Counted from the stretch's first letter, positions 11,634 to 23,087 are shown. The stretch is 64,000 nt of DNA from Cryptomeria japonica (GCF_030272615.1 NC_081413.1:159774849-159838848), one strand, 5' to 3'. Notes: generated from the letters alone by a model not told the origin. A program made the numbers and translations.

Positions 11634-12644
11634 ATGGAAAATCTGATGAAGCAACTAGAAGTAGCTCTCTCAGACTATGATGCAGAAAAATTGAAAAACA
11701 TCAAACTTGAAGATGATCTAAAGGAAGCTCAAGATATCATTCAGCCACTTCAAGGGAATTTTACCATTGCAAGAAAAAAGATAAGAGAATTATGTGAAAA
11801 GTTGCAAAATGAGAATGATGAAAAGGAATCACTTAATGATGAGATAAGAAAGCTAAAACTGGAGAATATAACAACAAAGAATGAGATGCAGGATATGACT
11901 ATGAGATTCTGTAAAGAAATTGAAGATAGGAAGAAGAATGAAGAAGAATTGACCAAAAGACTAAGTGATGCAGCAAATGAGAACACAAGACTTAGCTATG
12001 AAAATGACCTATTAAAGACAGATCTGATGCATACTCAGAATGACTCAAATGAACTGATGAGACAAAAAGAAGTCTTAGAAAGAGAACTAGATATTGCAAA
12101 TCAACATAAAGAAAAATTCAAAAAAAGCTTAGAGGAACTTGGTAACTTGCTGAAGAATCAAAAACCTAAAGGTGACACTTCTGGAATTGGCTTTGAAGTT
12201 GGAGAAAGCTCTGGTACTGCAAACACTCAGGAATACAACAAATCGGTAAGACAACCTAATGCTTATAAATTCAATGGAAAATGCTTTAATTGTAATAAGT
12301 ATGGTCATAGAGAAGATCAATGTAGATCTATAAATTATCAGAATATCAACACACCCACCGATCAATGTTCAAAATGCAACAAAGTTGGTCACAACTCTGA
12401 AAATTGCAGAATGAATGTGAGATGTTATGTTTGTGGAAGATTTGGATATTTATCTAATCAATGCAGAACACAAACCAACATAGGTTATGGGAAAGCTATT
12501 CAGAAGAATAATGTAACTTGTTATGCATGTAACAAGTTTAGGCATATTGCTAAATTCTGTAGAAGTAAAGGAACACTGGTAGACAACAAAAGTTCTAGCT
12601 TGAAAGGTAAAGAAAAAGTTGAAGAGGTTAAGCAAGAATTCTGA
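11634..12644 (+). CDS. Gag-like coiled-coil protein with four CCHC zinc knuckles (element 2 ORF1)
   Basis: The open frame extends back into the LTR, but the start is set at the ATG at 11634 (MENLMKQLEVALSDYDAEKL), downstream of the PBS. That gives about 336 residues. Residues about 1-180 are a long Glu/Lys/Leu-rich coiled coil. The C-terminal half has four knuckles: CFNCNKYGHREDQC, CSKCNKVGHNSENC, CYVCGRFGYLSNQC and CYACNKFRHIAKFC. The third lacks the canonical His spacing (Tyr follows Gly) and the fourth has Arg before His. No UBN2-like capsid block is seen. A nucleocapsid or RNA-binding role is inferred. It is the only long uninterrupted frame in the element. Confidence 0.85.
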   Translation: MENLMKQLEVALSDYDAEKLKNIKLEDDLKEAQDIIQPLQGNFTIARKKIRELCEKLQNENDEKESLNDEIRKLKLENITTKNEMQDMTMRFCKEIEDRKKNEEELTKRLSDAANENTRLSYENDLLKTDLMHTQNDSNELMRQKEVLERELDIANQHKEKFKKSLEELGNLLKNQKPKGDTSGIGFEVGESSGTANTQEYNKSVRQPNAYKFNGKCFNCNKYGHREDQCRSINYQNINTPTDQCSKCNKVGHNSENCRMNVRCYVCGRFGYLSNQCRTQTNIGYGKAIQKNNVTCYACNKFRHIAKFCRSKGTLVDNKSSSLKGKEKVEEVKQEF

Positions 12645-13094
12645 AAACAATGGATTAGAAAATCTAATCTAAATATTGGGAATACTCCTCCACCAGTAGA
12701 ACAAACCAATGCTTCACCGGTAGGACAGAGTGATGCTTCACCGGAAAGATAGAGCAGTGCTCCACCGATAGGAAGTTCTTCATCTAATTGAAGAAAGTTT
12801 CCTTGAGGGTTTGGCAATCTAATGACACATGTGCTATTATTCCCTCAGTTAGAGATAAGAAGTTGGAAATTACTTATTACCGGCAAACAATGTTAAGTGA
12901 ATACTTAACTGACATGAAATTAATGTGGTAGATGGCGAAAAGACACTATAAAATCAAGGTTTTGGCTCCATTTCATTTCACCGAGATTTCAAACCTATGA
13001 AGAGCGCGATGTTTCCAAGCTAAGGCATTTTGAGCAAGAAGCAAGAACACTCCAATCAATCATTCATCCTCAAGGCAGTTAAAGGTATTTAATC

Positions 13095-14939
13095 ATGGCA
13101 TCCACCTCTGCAATTGAATATATAGCAAACCCTACTATTGTTGAAGTGATAAAAAGACCTAGGCCCGTATTTTAGTTAGTTCCCAAGGTAGCTAAGAAAG
13201 ATGATACCTTAGGTGCTTTTTATCAAATTCCTAAGGGAGTTGTCTATGTTGAAGACCCCAGAATGTACATCCATTGCAACATTGAGGAACTAGGAGATGA
13301 AGAAATTAAGACTATGTTTAAAACTGTGATATGTGATAAAACTGGCAATGTAAAAGATGAACACAAGATCATTGAAACCCTAGGATTTATAGAGATCCTT
13401 TGCATTCCTGAATTCCCCAAGGATGTGATTAGGATAGTCTTAAGCAGGGTACATGGTGAATTTTTCTGGTTAGATGCAGTCCACAAAATCACCAAGGAAG
13501 CTGTGAAAGCTGTCACAGGGTTACTGACCACCGGTAAAAGACCAGATAAAACCAAGAAGGTATCCAATGACCTAGTTACAAACCTAACTGGTGCCACATT
13601 CGACAAGAGGTCCCTAAGAGTTAATGATGTAACAAACATTAATGTGAGATTTATTAGCATGATATTAGGGTATAAAGCTACTCATGCAAATAGACTCAAT
13701 TTAGTTTCAAGTTTATGCATTAAGAGTGCTTATGATATGGTCACTGATAATGCAAAGATTGATGTATGTGAGTGGTTAAAGGATGAATTAATTGACAACC
13801 TTGGAAAGATTAAGAAGGACAAGAAAGGAACTTTCAGGTTTGGAAATCTGTTAATATGTCTGATGCTACATATAACAAAATAGGTTCCCGGTATAGGCTA
13901 CAAAGAACTTGGATATGATATACCGGTAGGCAAACAGTTAACAAAACTATTCAATAACATGGGAGAAGACAAGGAAAACAATATTCATGACTTTTTTCAA
14001 GCATTAAAGGCCAAAATGAAGAAAAGAATCAAGTTATCACAAAAGTTTGTCGACAAATACAAAGATGAAATATGCTTTGTAATCAAGAAAGATGAGATCT
14101 AGATGGAAGCAGTCATCCCTAGGATAGTTTGGGTAATCAAGATGGGCTATGAAATAGATGATCATATAATTGAAACATATGCTAAAGCACTTCTGGAAGC
14201 CCCTAGAGAACCTAAGGAAGAAGTATTTGGTAGTGCAAAAATCATTGAAAGCCAAATACAATCAAAGAAAAGAGTGAAAAAGGTTGAGGCAATTGTAAGG
14301 AAAGGTTCCAGACAAGCAAAAGCCATCAAAGAAGATGTGTTGAAGAAAACCGGTATAACAGAGGATGAGTTAGCAGCTCCACAACCTAGAAATCACCTAT
14401 CACCGGTAGGTACTTCTTCAGGGAGTGACATGCCTGCAACTTTCAAAAGAGTTGTCAGGAAAAGAGATACTTCACTGACAACCACACCCTCACCTAGGAG
14501 GATAAGGCAGAAACAACAAGCAGTGAGATCTCCAGTAAGAAAGGCCACACCAAAGAAGAAGAAACTAACACCCAAAAAGAAGAAGAGGACAAACAAAGAC
14601 TTAGCCCTTCTTGATATACTGTTGAATGAAATCACAGAGGAAGGTAACTTGAAAAATATAGATAAAATATATGATACTCTAATAGCTGATGAAAAAGAGC
14701 AAGTTGAAAATAGTATTATATTGCATAAGGATATGTATAAGAAGTTTTTGATGGAAGTAGTCAATGAAATTCCAGATGAGCTATTTAAAAGACTAGAAGC
14801 AAGAAGACAAGCAGTAATAGAACTAGATAAGAAAATAAAGATTGAAAAGCTACTTGCTGTTTATCTGGTAAACTCACCCAAAGAAATTGATGACCTAATT
14901 GCTCAAGCCAACCTATCAGTATTTTCTACTGCACACTGA
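13095..14939 (+). pseudogene. Element 2 ORF2, N-terminal part; unknown plant-transposon-like protein
   Basis: An ATG at 13095 (MASTSAIEYIANPTI) opens a frame that stays in phase to 14939, with TAG stops at 13173-13175, 13881-13883 and 14100-14102. Residues about 57-260 form a globular region (VTNINVRFISMILGYKATHA, FRFGNLLICLMLHITK). This vaguely resembles the putative plant transposon protein domain found in many plant repeats; I cannot confirm that by eye. A Lys/Arg-rich basic stretch follows at about 14520-14600, then an acidic helical region. No retroviral enzyme motif is present. Confidence 0.6.
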
Positions 14940-15145
14940 CACATTGCTTTAATGGCTGGAAGAGTTAATGAGGTGACTAAGGAAACAAAAAATGGATGGA
15001 TATATTCCTAGTTGAAAAAGAAAAACAAGAAGAATACAGGAACCCCAAACCCATAAAAGTTTATTAGAAAGATAGAGACAAGGGTAAAGGTAAAGTTGGT
15101 GGAACACCTAGTATCAAGGTTAGAGACAACTTACCCCCACCTCCT

Positions 15146-16377
15146 TTGATTACTTCACTGGTAAAAACAACAGATACAAAAGATCAACTGATAGCTGAGA
15201 GTATGGATGTAGAGGATGGTAATCCTAATCCTGAAGTCTTATATACTATGGATGTTGATACTCGAAAGATTAACATAGTGGTAGACAAAGACACAACTGA
15301 TAAGACTAACATGGCTAGTGAGCCTCCAGTAGCAAAACAAACTGAAAACACACAAGAAAAACTAGCAGAAGACAAAGAGCAAAAGATAGAGACTCAGACT
15401 CAGACTGAGACAATGCAACAAACAAAGAAAAAGGCTTTGAAATAGGATCAACAGCAACAGGAACAAGTACATAAGGAAACAATACCACCAGCAACTAGTG
15501 AAGTAGAAAAACCATTGCTTAAAGAAATGCAGACACAAACAGACCTACCAGAGGTCATACAAGTTTGGTTACTTCCACCGGTACTCAGATTGTTGATTCA
15601 TCATTAGTCTACAAATCAACTAATGTGACTGAGGTACTATTAGATTCAATCAAGAAGATAACAGATTGCAGCTCACAAGCTTACAAGGCAATAGATGATA
15701 CAATCCCAATTTTGAAGGTAATTGCTCCTAACTGTAATATAGACAATAAAGATTCTTTAGGGCAACTTGATACACTGTGTAAATATATCATAGAAAACAT
15801 TGAGAAAATAAAAGAAGAGTCATTGAAGGATAAAGTAGAAATTGAAAAATAGAAATTCTTTGATGAGCAAATAAAGAAGTGTAATAGAGATTTTGACACA
15901 CTTCTACCGGAATTGTGTAATTTATTAAAAGAGTATAAAAATATGTACAAAGATACCTGTAAAACAAAATTTTTGACTGTATATATAGACAAGAAGATGA
16001 GCAAGGTACAGGATGAGATCAATAAACTTGCAGATAATTTTGTTAACTCACCTAATACACTATCATTTTTTGAGGAGAAGATAACAAATTTTGAGGAAGA
16101 AATACTTAAATTAGAAAGAGAAAAGGAGAAAATAGTGAATAAGGCAAAGCATTTGAGATCAAAACTAAGTAGATTGGACTATCTAGCATCACTACGGAAG
16201 GAAGTATCTGAGGCACTAATACAGGGAAAGAAAACACCGACAGAGCATTTGCAACATCTCATCGGTACAGTGAAGAGAACAGAGACAACAATAAAGGATA
16301 GCAAGAAGTTTATGGATATTATAAACTTGATTTTGGGAGATCTTTTTCAAATTGTAACCACCCAGGTACAAAGTTGA
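15146..16377 (+). pseudogene. Element 2 ORF2, C-terminal coiled-coil part
   Basis: Open stretches at 15146-15445, 15565-15852 and 15913-16377 are split by stops (TAG after 15442 and 15849) and at least one frame change. They encode Thr/Glu/Gln-rich low complexity followed by Lys/Glu-rich helices (FEEEILKLEREKEKIVNKAK) typical of coiled coil. The frame ends about 50 bases before the first PPT-like tract. It is probably the continuation of the ORF2 product. Function is not recognised. Confidence 0.5.
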
Positions 16378-16422
16378 AACCACAAACTCTACTGATATCT
16401 TGACAACCTTTGTCATTGATGC

Positions 16423-16577
16423 CAAAGGGGGAGTAGTGGAATGAGAAAATTCAATATCCCAGGGATCATATGCTCAGGGGGAGCACACACATTTTGGTAA
16501 CATTTTTGGACTTCACATTTTTGGATACATTTTTGAAATTTCTCATGAGTGTTGCCATCAATGCCAAAGGGGGAGAT
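16423..16577 (+). promoter_or_regulatory. Two polypurine tracts of element 2
   Basis: CAAAGGGGGAG occurs at about 16423-16433 and again as AAAGGGGGAGAT directly abutting the 3' LTR (16566-16577). Each is preceded by ATTGATGCC or ATCAATGCC. The repetition matches the multiple-PPT layout of Sireviruses. Confidence 0.8.
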
Positions 16578-17378
16578 TGTTGGCATATGCACACTCCAAT
16601 GAGACATTGTAGGTGATTGAAGGTTTCGTCATTGATGGAAACCTTGCAATCCTATGGCACTGACAAAGGCATTATACTGACATCCGCAGATCACACTCTA
16701 CATCGACACTTAGGACACCAACACCGGCACAAAAGAAAAGAAGTATATTGGCACAGAGGTGGATAGGATTTTTTGTTATATTAAATTTTTGTTTATTATT
16801 GTAAAACATTGTAAGCTGACTTGATATCATTGTAAAATGACTCTTATATATAAAAGAGATCATTGTAGACATTTGGTAATGTAAGGAAGTGAAGAAAGCA
16901 AAAAGGTAAGGAAGACCTATTATGCGAAATATAGGTTAAGAGGTATATGTAAAGAACAGAGCAAAAACTGGTACTGAATCTGGCATTGAGGATGCTACTA
17001 TAAAGCAATACAAGTTATTGGATTTGCATAATCTACATTGTAAGTCAGTGAGACTTCCCATTTGAGCAGTGAGCTCTAGGCACTTGGCCTTCCTGCATGT
17101 GTAGGCCCCTATTGTAAGTAATATTCTCTTATTGGCCAGTAAGTGAATATTGTGGGTCACAAATCCCACCGAGGTTTTTCCCACACTGGGTTTCCTTGTT
17201 AAATCATTGTGTTATGGTGTGATTTTCATGTGGTTTCTTTCTTTTCTGTTTATTGCATCATTTCTCGCATACCGGTACATTGTTATAATATGTTGTGCAT
17301 ATTTTAAGTTGAGAAATTCTAATTACTGGTTAGATATTGATTCTTCCCCCTCTCTCAGTATCTGTGGGATTCCTAACA
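16578..17378 (+). repeat. 3' LTR of element 2
   Basis: Equal in length (801 bases) to 10762-11562 and very similar to it. The TATA box is at 16845-16855. It ends TTCCTAACA, followed by CTATC. Confidence 0.95.
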
Positions 17379-17383
17379 CTATC

Positions 17384-18072
17384 TCCCTAATGACTATGAA
17401 GTGAAAATTCATTAGAAGAGACAAAACCTAAGATAAAAAGACCTTGATGTGAGTGATTATACAAAGGAGCTCCATAAAATTAGTCTTAGATCCCATGCAG
17501 TGGAAGAAGAAAGTCTCAAAGTTTCTAGGTATCTAAATGGTCTACGATGGAACATCCAAGAGGAACTCAGTCTAATGAGCCCAAAGATAGCTCATCAAAG
17601 CTATCAACTTGCCCTTAAGGTAGAAGAAAAATTGAAAAGAAAACACGATTCAAGTAGTAGTAGGGGCAGAGGTAGAGGAAAATAAAATAGAGGCCATAAG
17701 GGAGGCTTTGGAGGAAGAAGTTCAGAGAAAAGAACACAAGGTGAGTCTAAACTCACTGAGCAATAAGAAAGTGGCACTGGTAAAGGAGGATTCAATAGAG
17801 TAAGGGGGTCAAATAGTGGTTTCAGAGGAATGCCTAGTGGACAAAGTAAAGGTTCCTCATATTTTTCCTCAATGAAGTGTTACCATTGCAATCAACTTGG
17901 TCATCCAATATATAGGTGTCCAGAGAAGGGATCATCATCACAAAGTAGTGAAAGGAGAGTGAACTATCTTCAAGAAGAGACTTCAAGCAGAAAGACTGTA
18001 GAGGTTGCCTTAGAATTAGAGGTAGGTGACAACTTGATAATAAGAAGAACTTTTATAAAAAGAACCAGTTAG
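17384..18072 (+). pseudogene. Gypsy chromovirus Gag, C-terminal part with zinc knuckle
   Basis: This continues the frame broken at 10761: LPNDYEV, then SDYTKELHKISLRSHAVEEE and YLNGLRWNIQEEL, a classical gypsy Gag C-terminal capsid region. A Ser/Arg/Gly-rich linker follows, then one knuckle CYHCNQLGHPIYRC at about 17878-17919. Stops occur at two or three positions before 17449 and at 17683-17685. One CTATC copy (17379-17383) belongs to the nested insertion. Confidence 0.9.
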
Positions 18073-18121
18073 AGAAGAGCCTAGCCAAAGGAGGTCATTA
18101 TTTAGAATCAAATGCAAGATA

Positions 18122-18754
18122 ATGGATAAAGTTTGCAAAGTGATCATTGATTCAGGGTCAATAGACAACATTGTGTCAGAAGAGGTAGTGAGTAAGCTTA
18201 AATTGCAAAGGATACCTCACAACAACCCATATAGAGTCACTTGGTTGAACAAAGGCCAACATGTCCTAGTCAATGAGAAAGCATGGATGGATTTTACCAT
18301 TGGGAGGTATAAGGAGAAAGTGTTATGTGATGTCCTACCCATGGTTGCATGCCATCTTCTAGTAGGAAGACCATGGCAATTTGATAGACAAGCTATTAAT
18401 GATGGAGCCAAGAATGCATACTCATTCAAGAAAGATGGGGTCACATTCAAGATCCAATCTATCCTCGAGGAAGGTGAAAAGAGGGCAGTAGGTCCTAATG
18501 TTCTTTTGGTGAGTGAAAAACAGTTCTTGAAGATACTTGACAAAGGTGAAGGTATAGGGTTTGCATTAGTAATGAAGCCTAAAGAGGAAGACAAGAAAGA
18601 GCAGCCATATTTGCCAATAGAGGTTCAAGACCTATTGAAGAAGTTCAAAGGGATAGTGAGTGATGGACAACCAACCACCTTACCTCCTAAAAGAACCATA
18701 CGCCATCAAATAGACTTTATTTTCGGAGCATCCTTACCTAACAAGGCAGCTTAA
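18122..18754 (+). pseudogene. Gypsy aspartic protease and RT N-terminal linker
   Basis: The region VCKVIIDSGSIDNIVSEEVV is the protease active site (DSGS), followed by the LLVGRPWQFDR block typical of plant chromovirus proteases. The end of the frame (TLPPKRTIRHQIDFIFGASLPNKAA) is the linker that leads into RT; it ends with a stop just before MTPQQNVEI. The protease would process Gag-Pol. Confidence 0.92.
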
Positions 18755-18757
18755 AAA

Positions 18758-19560
18758 ATGACTCCCCAACAAAATGTTGAGATTGCCAAACAAATCGAAG
18801 TGCTTTTAGACCAAGGCCTAATTAGGAAAAGCATTAGCCCTTGTGCTGTACCTACCATTTTAGCCCAAAACAAAGGTGGTACTTGGAGATTGTGCACTAA
18901 CTCTAGAGCTATAAACAGGATCACCATCAGATATAGGTTTCCAATTCCTAGAATAGAGGACCTAATTGATTGTTTAGGGGAAGCCAAATACTTTACCAAG
19001 ATTGACCTTAAAAGTGGATACCACCAAATTAGGATTAAGGAGGGTGAGTGGAAAACTGCATTCAAGACAACAAAGGGTCTTTATGAATGGCTCGTAATGC
19101 CATTTGGCTTATCCAATGCTCCAAGCACCTTCATGTGACTCATGAATGAGGTGATGAAGGAATTCATAGGTAAATTTGTGGTGGTATATCTAGATAATAT
19201 TCTCATTTTTAGTAAGGGTAGGGAAAATCATATTAATCATTTACAAAATGTGTTACAAAGATTGTATGGAGAGAAGCTAACCATGAACTTGGACAAGTGT
19301 GAGTTTGTTAAGTAGGAGTTGGTTTATCTTGGGTTTGTGTTGTCTCAAGAAAACCTCAAGATGGATCCCAACAAGGTTGAAGTCATAGTAAATTGGCCTA
19401 CTCCTAAGTTAGCGATAGAGGTGAGAAGCTTCCATGGACTAGCTTAGTATTACAAGAAGTTCATTAGGCAACTCAGTGCTATATGTGCACCAATGGTGGA
19501 CACCATTAGAGGTGGAATGAAGGCAAAGTTTTAGTGGAATGAAGAAGAAAATAGAGGTTT
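18758..19560 (+). pseudogene. Gypsy reverse transcriptase
   Basis: Recognisable blocks include [71 protein letters not shown] and the catalytic box. The box reads YLDN rather than YLDD. A TGA at 19137-19139 replaces an Arg codon and further TAG stops lie at 19313-19315, 19445-19447 and 19532-19534. The thumb and connection region (LVYLGFVLS, WPTPK) follows. It is inactive. Confidence 0.93.
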
Positions 19561-19567
19561 TGAAACC

Positions 19568-19990
19568 TTGAAGGAGAAGATAGCTACTCAACCGGTGTTA
19601 GTGTTGCCTAGTTTTGAGAAACTCTTCACAATGGAATGTGATGCAAGAAATGTTGCAGTAGGTGCTGCCCTAAGCCAAGAAGAAAGACCACTAGCTATCC
19701 ATAGTGAGAAGGTAAGTGATGCAAAGAGGAAATACTCCTCTTATGACTTGGAATTTTATGCTTTAGTGTAGGCTTTGAGGAAGTGGAGACACTATCTCCT
19801 TCCTAAGGAAATTTGTAGTCTATACAAACAACCAAGCTTTGAGTTTTCTAAAATCACAAGACAAACTCAATCACAAACACATGAAGTGGGTGGAGTATAT
19901 GGAATCCTACACATTCATAATCAAGCACAAAAAAGGTAAATTAAACCAGGTTGCTGATGCATTGAGCAGAAGACTATTGACAGTCTAAGA
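19568..19990 (+). pseudogene. Gypsy RNase H domain
   Basis: The open stretch contains the first acidic site (MECDARNVAVGAALSQ) and the YSSYDLEFYALV block. A TAG at 19769-19771 replaces the Gln before ALRKWRHYL. A frameshift follows at about 19800-19860, after which remnants of the usual tail (KWVEYMESYTFIIKHKKG, LNQVADALSRR) can be read in another frame. Confidence 0.88.
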
Positions 19991-20069
19991 AATTCAGTTA
20001 AGGAGCATAGGTGTTGATAGTTTTAGAGACCTATACCCAGATGATGAAGACTTCTCAAATGCCTACAAG

Positions 20070-20930
20070 GTGTGTAAGGAGTATCAAAATCATTTCTATA
20101 GTGAGTATTCAGATTTTACCTTGCCAGATGGGTTATTGTTTAGAGGTGGACAACTTTGTGTGCTTAGAGGGTCAAAGAGAGAAAATATCATACACAAGAA
20201 GCATAATGGCACCCTTAGTGGTCATTTTGGAGTAAACAAGAATCAAGAGTTGGTTTAGAGGTATTAATATTGGCCAAGGATGAATCAAGATGTGAAAAAG
20301 TATGTGGAGACTTGTATTGTTTGTCAGAAGGCCAAGGGCACTTCTTCAAATGCCGATTTATACCAACCTCTTTCCATACCAAATAGACCTTGGGAGTGCA
20401 TTAGTATGGACTTTGTAGTAGGTTTACCAAGGACAAAGTAGGGATTTGACAACATTTATGTCATTGTGGATAGATTTAGTAAGATGGATCACATTTTACC
20501 TTGCAAGACTACTCATGATGCATGCCAAATAGCTCATTTGTTCTTCAAGGAAGTGATAAGGATACATGGTTTACCCATGAGAATTGTTTCAGATAGAGAC
20601 TCAAAGTTCATGAGTCATTTTTGGAAAACAATTTGGAAAAATCTTGGCACCAACCTATCTTTTGGATCAGTCTACCATCCACAAATAGATGGGCAGACCA
20701 AAGTGGTTAATAGGAGTTTAGGAAACTTATTGAGGTGCCTTACCAAGGAGTATGGACAAACATAGGATCAAGTGATATCACAACTTGAATATGCTTACAA
20801 TGATACAATAAATAGGACCACCGACAAGAGCCATTTTGAAGTGGTCTATGGTGTTCACCCAAGGGGTATATTGGAGTTAAGAGACTTAGGTAATGCAACA
20901 AAAAGGAGTGGATATGCTGAAGATTTTGCT
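20070..20930 (+). pseudogene. Gypsy integrase with H2C2 zinc finger
   Basis: The zinc finger is read from HNGTLSGHFG to CIVCQKAK. The catalytic core follows (CISMDFVVGLPRTK, IVSDRDSKFMSHFW, HPQIDGQTKVVNRSL), giving the D,D,E positions; the Glu is part of QTKVVN, where QTEVVN is usual, so the catalytic Glu appears to be Lys. TAG stops occur at 20258-20260 region, 20439-20441 and 20763-20765. The tail (YAYNDTINRTT, HFEVVYGVHPRG) is the conserved C-terminal integrase extension. Confidence 0.9.
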
Positions 20931-21152
20931 CAGTAAATGAAGGAGGTACATGAATCAGTCAAGTAAGCATTGAAGGAGAACACAAGTAAGATCAAGCAAA
21001 AAGTTGATGAGAGAAAAAAAAAACCTACAATTCCAAGTAGGAGATCCTATCATGGTGCATCTAAACAAAGCCAGGATATAGCAAGGAGTACCTAACAAGT
21101 TGCCAAGTATCAAGAAAATGCATACAAGGTAGACCTACCTAGTGACATAGGA

Positions 21153-21452
21153 TTGTCATCAGTTTTCAAAATAGCAAACTTAATTTCTTACAAAAGACCA
21201 ATCCAAGGTTTAGATTGTAGTCACTCGGAGGTATCAGATGATGCAAACAACCTTCAATTACCAACAAAACCAAATCCAAAGGCTGAAAACGTATTGAGTT
21301 TTAGCATCACTAAGAAGACAAGGCACCAAATCTATTGGGAGTACCTAACCAAATGGCAGGGTATGGATGATGCTAAAGCTACATGGGTGCTTGAGACAGA
21401 GTTTAAGAAGTTAGGCATTGATCAGAATCTGATCCCCAAGGATGTGACATAG
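21153..21452 (+). pseudogene. Chromodomain-like C-terminus of gypsy integrase
   Basis: The stretch IYWEYLTKWQGMDDAKATWV near the end of the frame has the aromatic/Trp spacing of a chromodomain (Y.VKW.G....ATWE). In chromoviruses this module follows integrase and is thought to steer integration to heterochromatin. Its position, directly before the PPT and 3' LTR, supports assignment of the element to chromoviruses. Confidence 0.75.
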
Positions 21453-21463
21453 TTTTTTTGTTT

Positions 21464-21470
21464 GGGAGAA
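21464..21470 (+). promoter_or_regulatory. Polypurine tract of the gypsy element
   Basis: GGGAGAA lies immediately upstream of the 3' LTR start at 21471. It is short but correctly placed. Confidence 0.6.
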
Positions 21471-23087
21471 TGGTGCAGGAGCACCTAGGACTTAGGCTTA
21501 TAGTCCTTTCACAATTTTGGCTTCTATTGACCTTATCCAAGTCAAGTTCCTAATAAGGACTCCAGAAGGGTCCAAGGATTGAGTGTGATGTTTGATTTGA
21601 GTCAAGTGTAGGCCTAGTTGAGTTGGTTTTCTTCCTAGGTTTGCACTTTGTGATTAAGGAGTAGTTTGAGTAGTTGAAATGACCTTCTTGATGGTAAAAA
21701 GTGGAAAAAATTGTTGTGAGCATTAGAGAGGTTTAGAATAGTCTTAGGAATGTTTAAAAAGTCATGAGTAATGACTTGAAATAGGTTGCATAGGTTGGCA
21801 AAGCAAAAAGTGAAAAGTTGTCATGACAACTTTTGTCCTAAAAGTGCTTAGTGGTGGAGTTAGGGATAGCACAACTCCCTAGAATACCTCCACACATGGG
21901 GAAGACTATTTAAACCTCCTCTTGCATGGTTACCAAGGTTGGAAGTTTGATTTTGTATGATCAACAATCTAAAACTACTCATTTTCAGACTGTTATCATT
22001 GTTTTTGGCTTATTTTGCTTACAATGTGAATACAAATGGGTTGAATCCATAGATCTAGTTATGGATTAAGTTTCTTTGGCATATTTCAGAGTCATTTGTT
22101 TCATTCCATTTTTTGTAGATAGGGTGTGTTAGTTTTTCATTGTTTTTTTTCCAATCATCCAGTTTTGGCTTGTAAATATGAATTTCATGTTAATTGGTTG
22201 CCCCATAAAATTCCTCCACGCTACCATCAAGGCCTGTTAGGAAATGGAAGGAAAAACCTTGTACAGTGTAAATATGCAGGGAGGATTTTTAGAATTGAAT
22301 ATTGACATGGTTACCACCTTGTTCTAGGCGAGTCTAGGAGCAACCCGGCTAGAGAAGACAGGGTGAAATTTGAGTGCATAGTGTAGAGGTGAACACAAAA
22401 CCACAACCAAATAATTTAGGGAGGTCCATGAAGTACATACATAGTTTCCATGGCAATGAGAAGCCTTGAAAAGACTTTTAGATTCCCATTTCACTAATTT
22501 GATCAGTCACTATTGGTTAAGAGGCCTAGAAACCCTTCAAAACCCTCATTTTTGGGTTAGGGCATTGTACGGAAAGTTGGGAAACCAAAACCACCAAAAT
22601 ATCTTGGGGATAGGTTAATTATTGAATTAAAAAAATAAAAATTTTGGAAGGTCTTTTGGACTGTTTTCCTCAAAACCCTGAAAATCAGATTTTGGAGGCC
22701 TAATAGGGGCTCATTCCTTGCAGCCCTGTTTCTAGGAAAAATGGTTAAATCGGTAGGGAAGATAATAAATGCAAACCAAAAAAGGACCTAAATGGAATTA
22801 AATGTTAAATGATATCTCCACACCTCTCCAATGACTCACAACATTATGGGGGTGAAATTGACAAGTTGTTGTCAAGATGGCAAAGTTGAGCATATGGAAG
22901 ACACTTTGAAATGGTAGGGTTCCTAGTTAAACACTTGATGCAAACACCTTGAGATTGGAAAGAAGAAATCCCTAGAAGAGATTGAGAAGGACTTGGAGGC
23001 CTTAGAGCATAGCTAGACCTAGAGAGGTTGGTGGAATTGAGCAACACCCACTAGGTGAAGTGTGAGCAATCTAGGCAAACCCCATCA
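21471..23087 (+). repeat. 3' LTR of the gypsy chromovirus
   Basis: Starts TGGTGCAGGAGC and ends CCCCATCA. The TATA-like TATTTAAA is at 21907-21914. The AGGTC target copy follows at 23088-23092. Confidence 0.94.

Larger units (their letters stand above)
10762..17378 (+). mobile_element. Non-autonomous Sirevirus-like LTR element with two non-pol ORFs (element 2)
   Basis: LTRs of 801 bases at 10762-11562 and 16578-17378 are flanked by CTATC at 10757-10761 and 17379-17383. An initiator-Met type PBS follows the left LTR and AAAGGGGGAGAT precedes the right LTR. No protease, integrase, RT or RNase H is present in the 5-kb interior. It holds a coiled-coil protein with four zinc knuckles (11634-12644) and a long decayed frame (13095-16377). 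The PPT and LTR start are identical over 35 bases to element 1, so a Sirevirus probably supplied the enzymes. It inserted within the gypsy gag. Confidence 0.92.
1162..23087 (+). mobile_element. Ty3/gypsy chromovirus-type LTR retrotransposon, interrupted by two nested elements
   Basis: The element is bounded by LTRs at 1162-2790 and 21471-23087 and flanked by the direct repeat AGGTC at 1157-1161 and 23088-23092. It has a PBS matching the initiator-Met tRNA type after the 5' LTR and a purine tract before the 3' LTR. Its gag, protease, RT, RNase H, integrase and a chromodomain-like tail lie in that order on the + strand. Its own sequence is 1162-2835, 10226-10761 and 17384-23087; the rest is two later insertions with their own target duplications. 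RT-RNaseH-integrase order is the gypsy arrangement. Many in-frame stops make it a defective copy. Confidence 0.95.
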
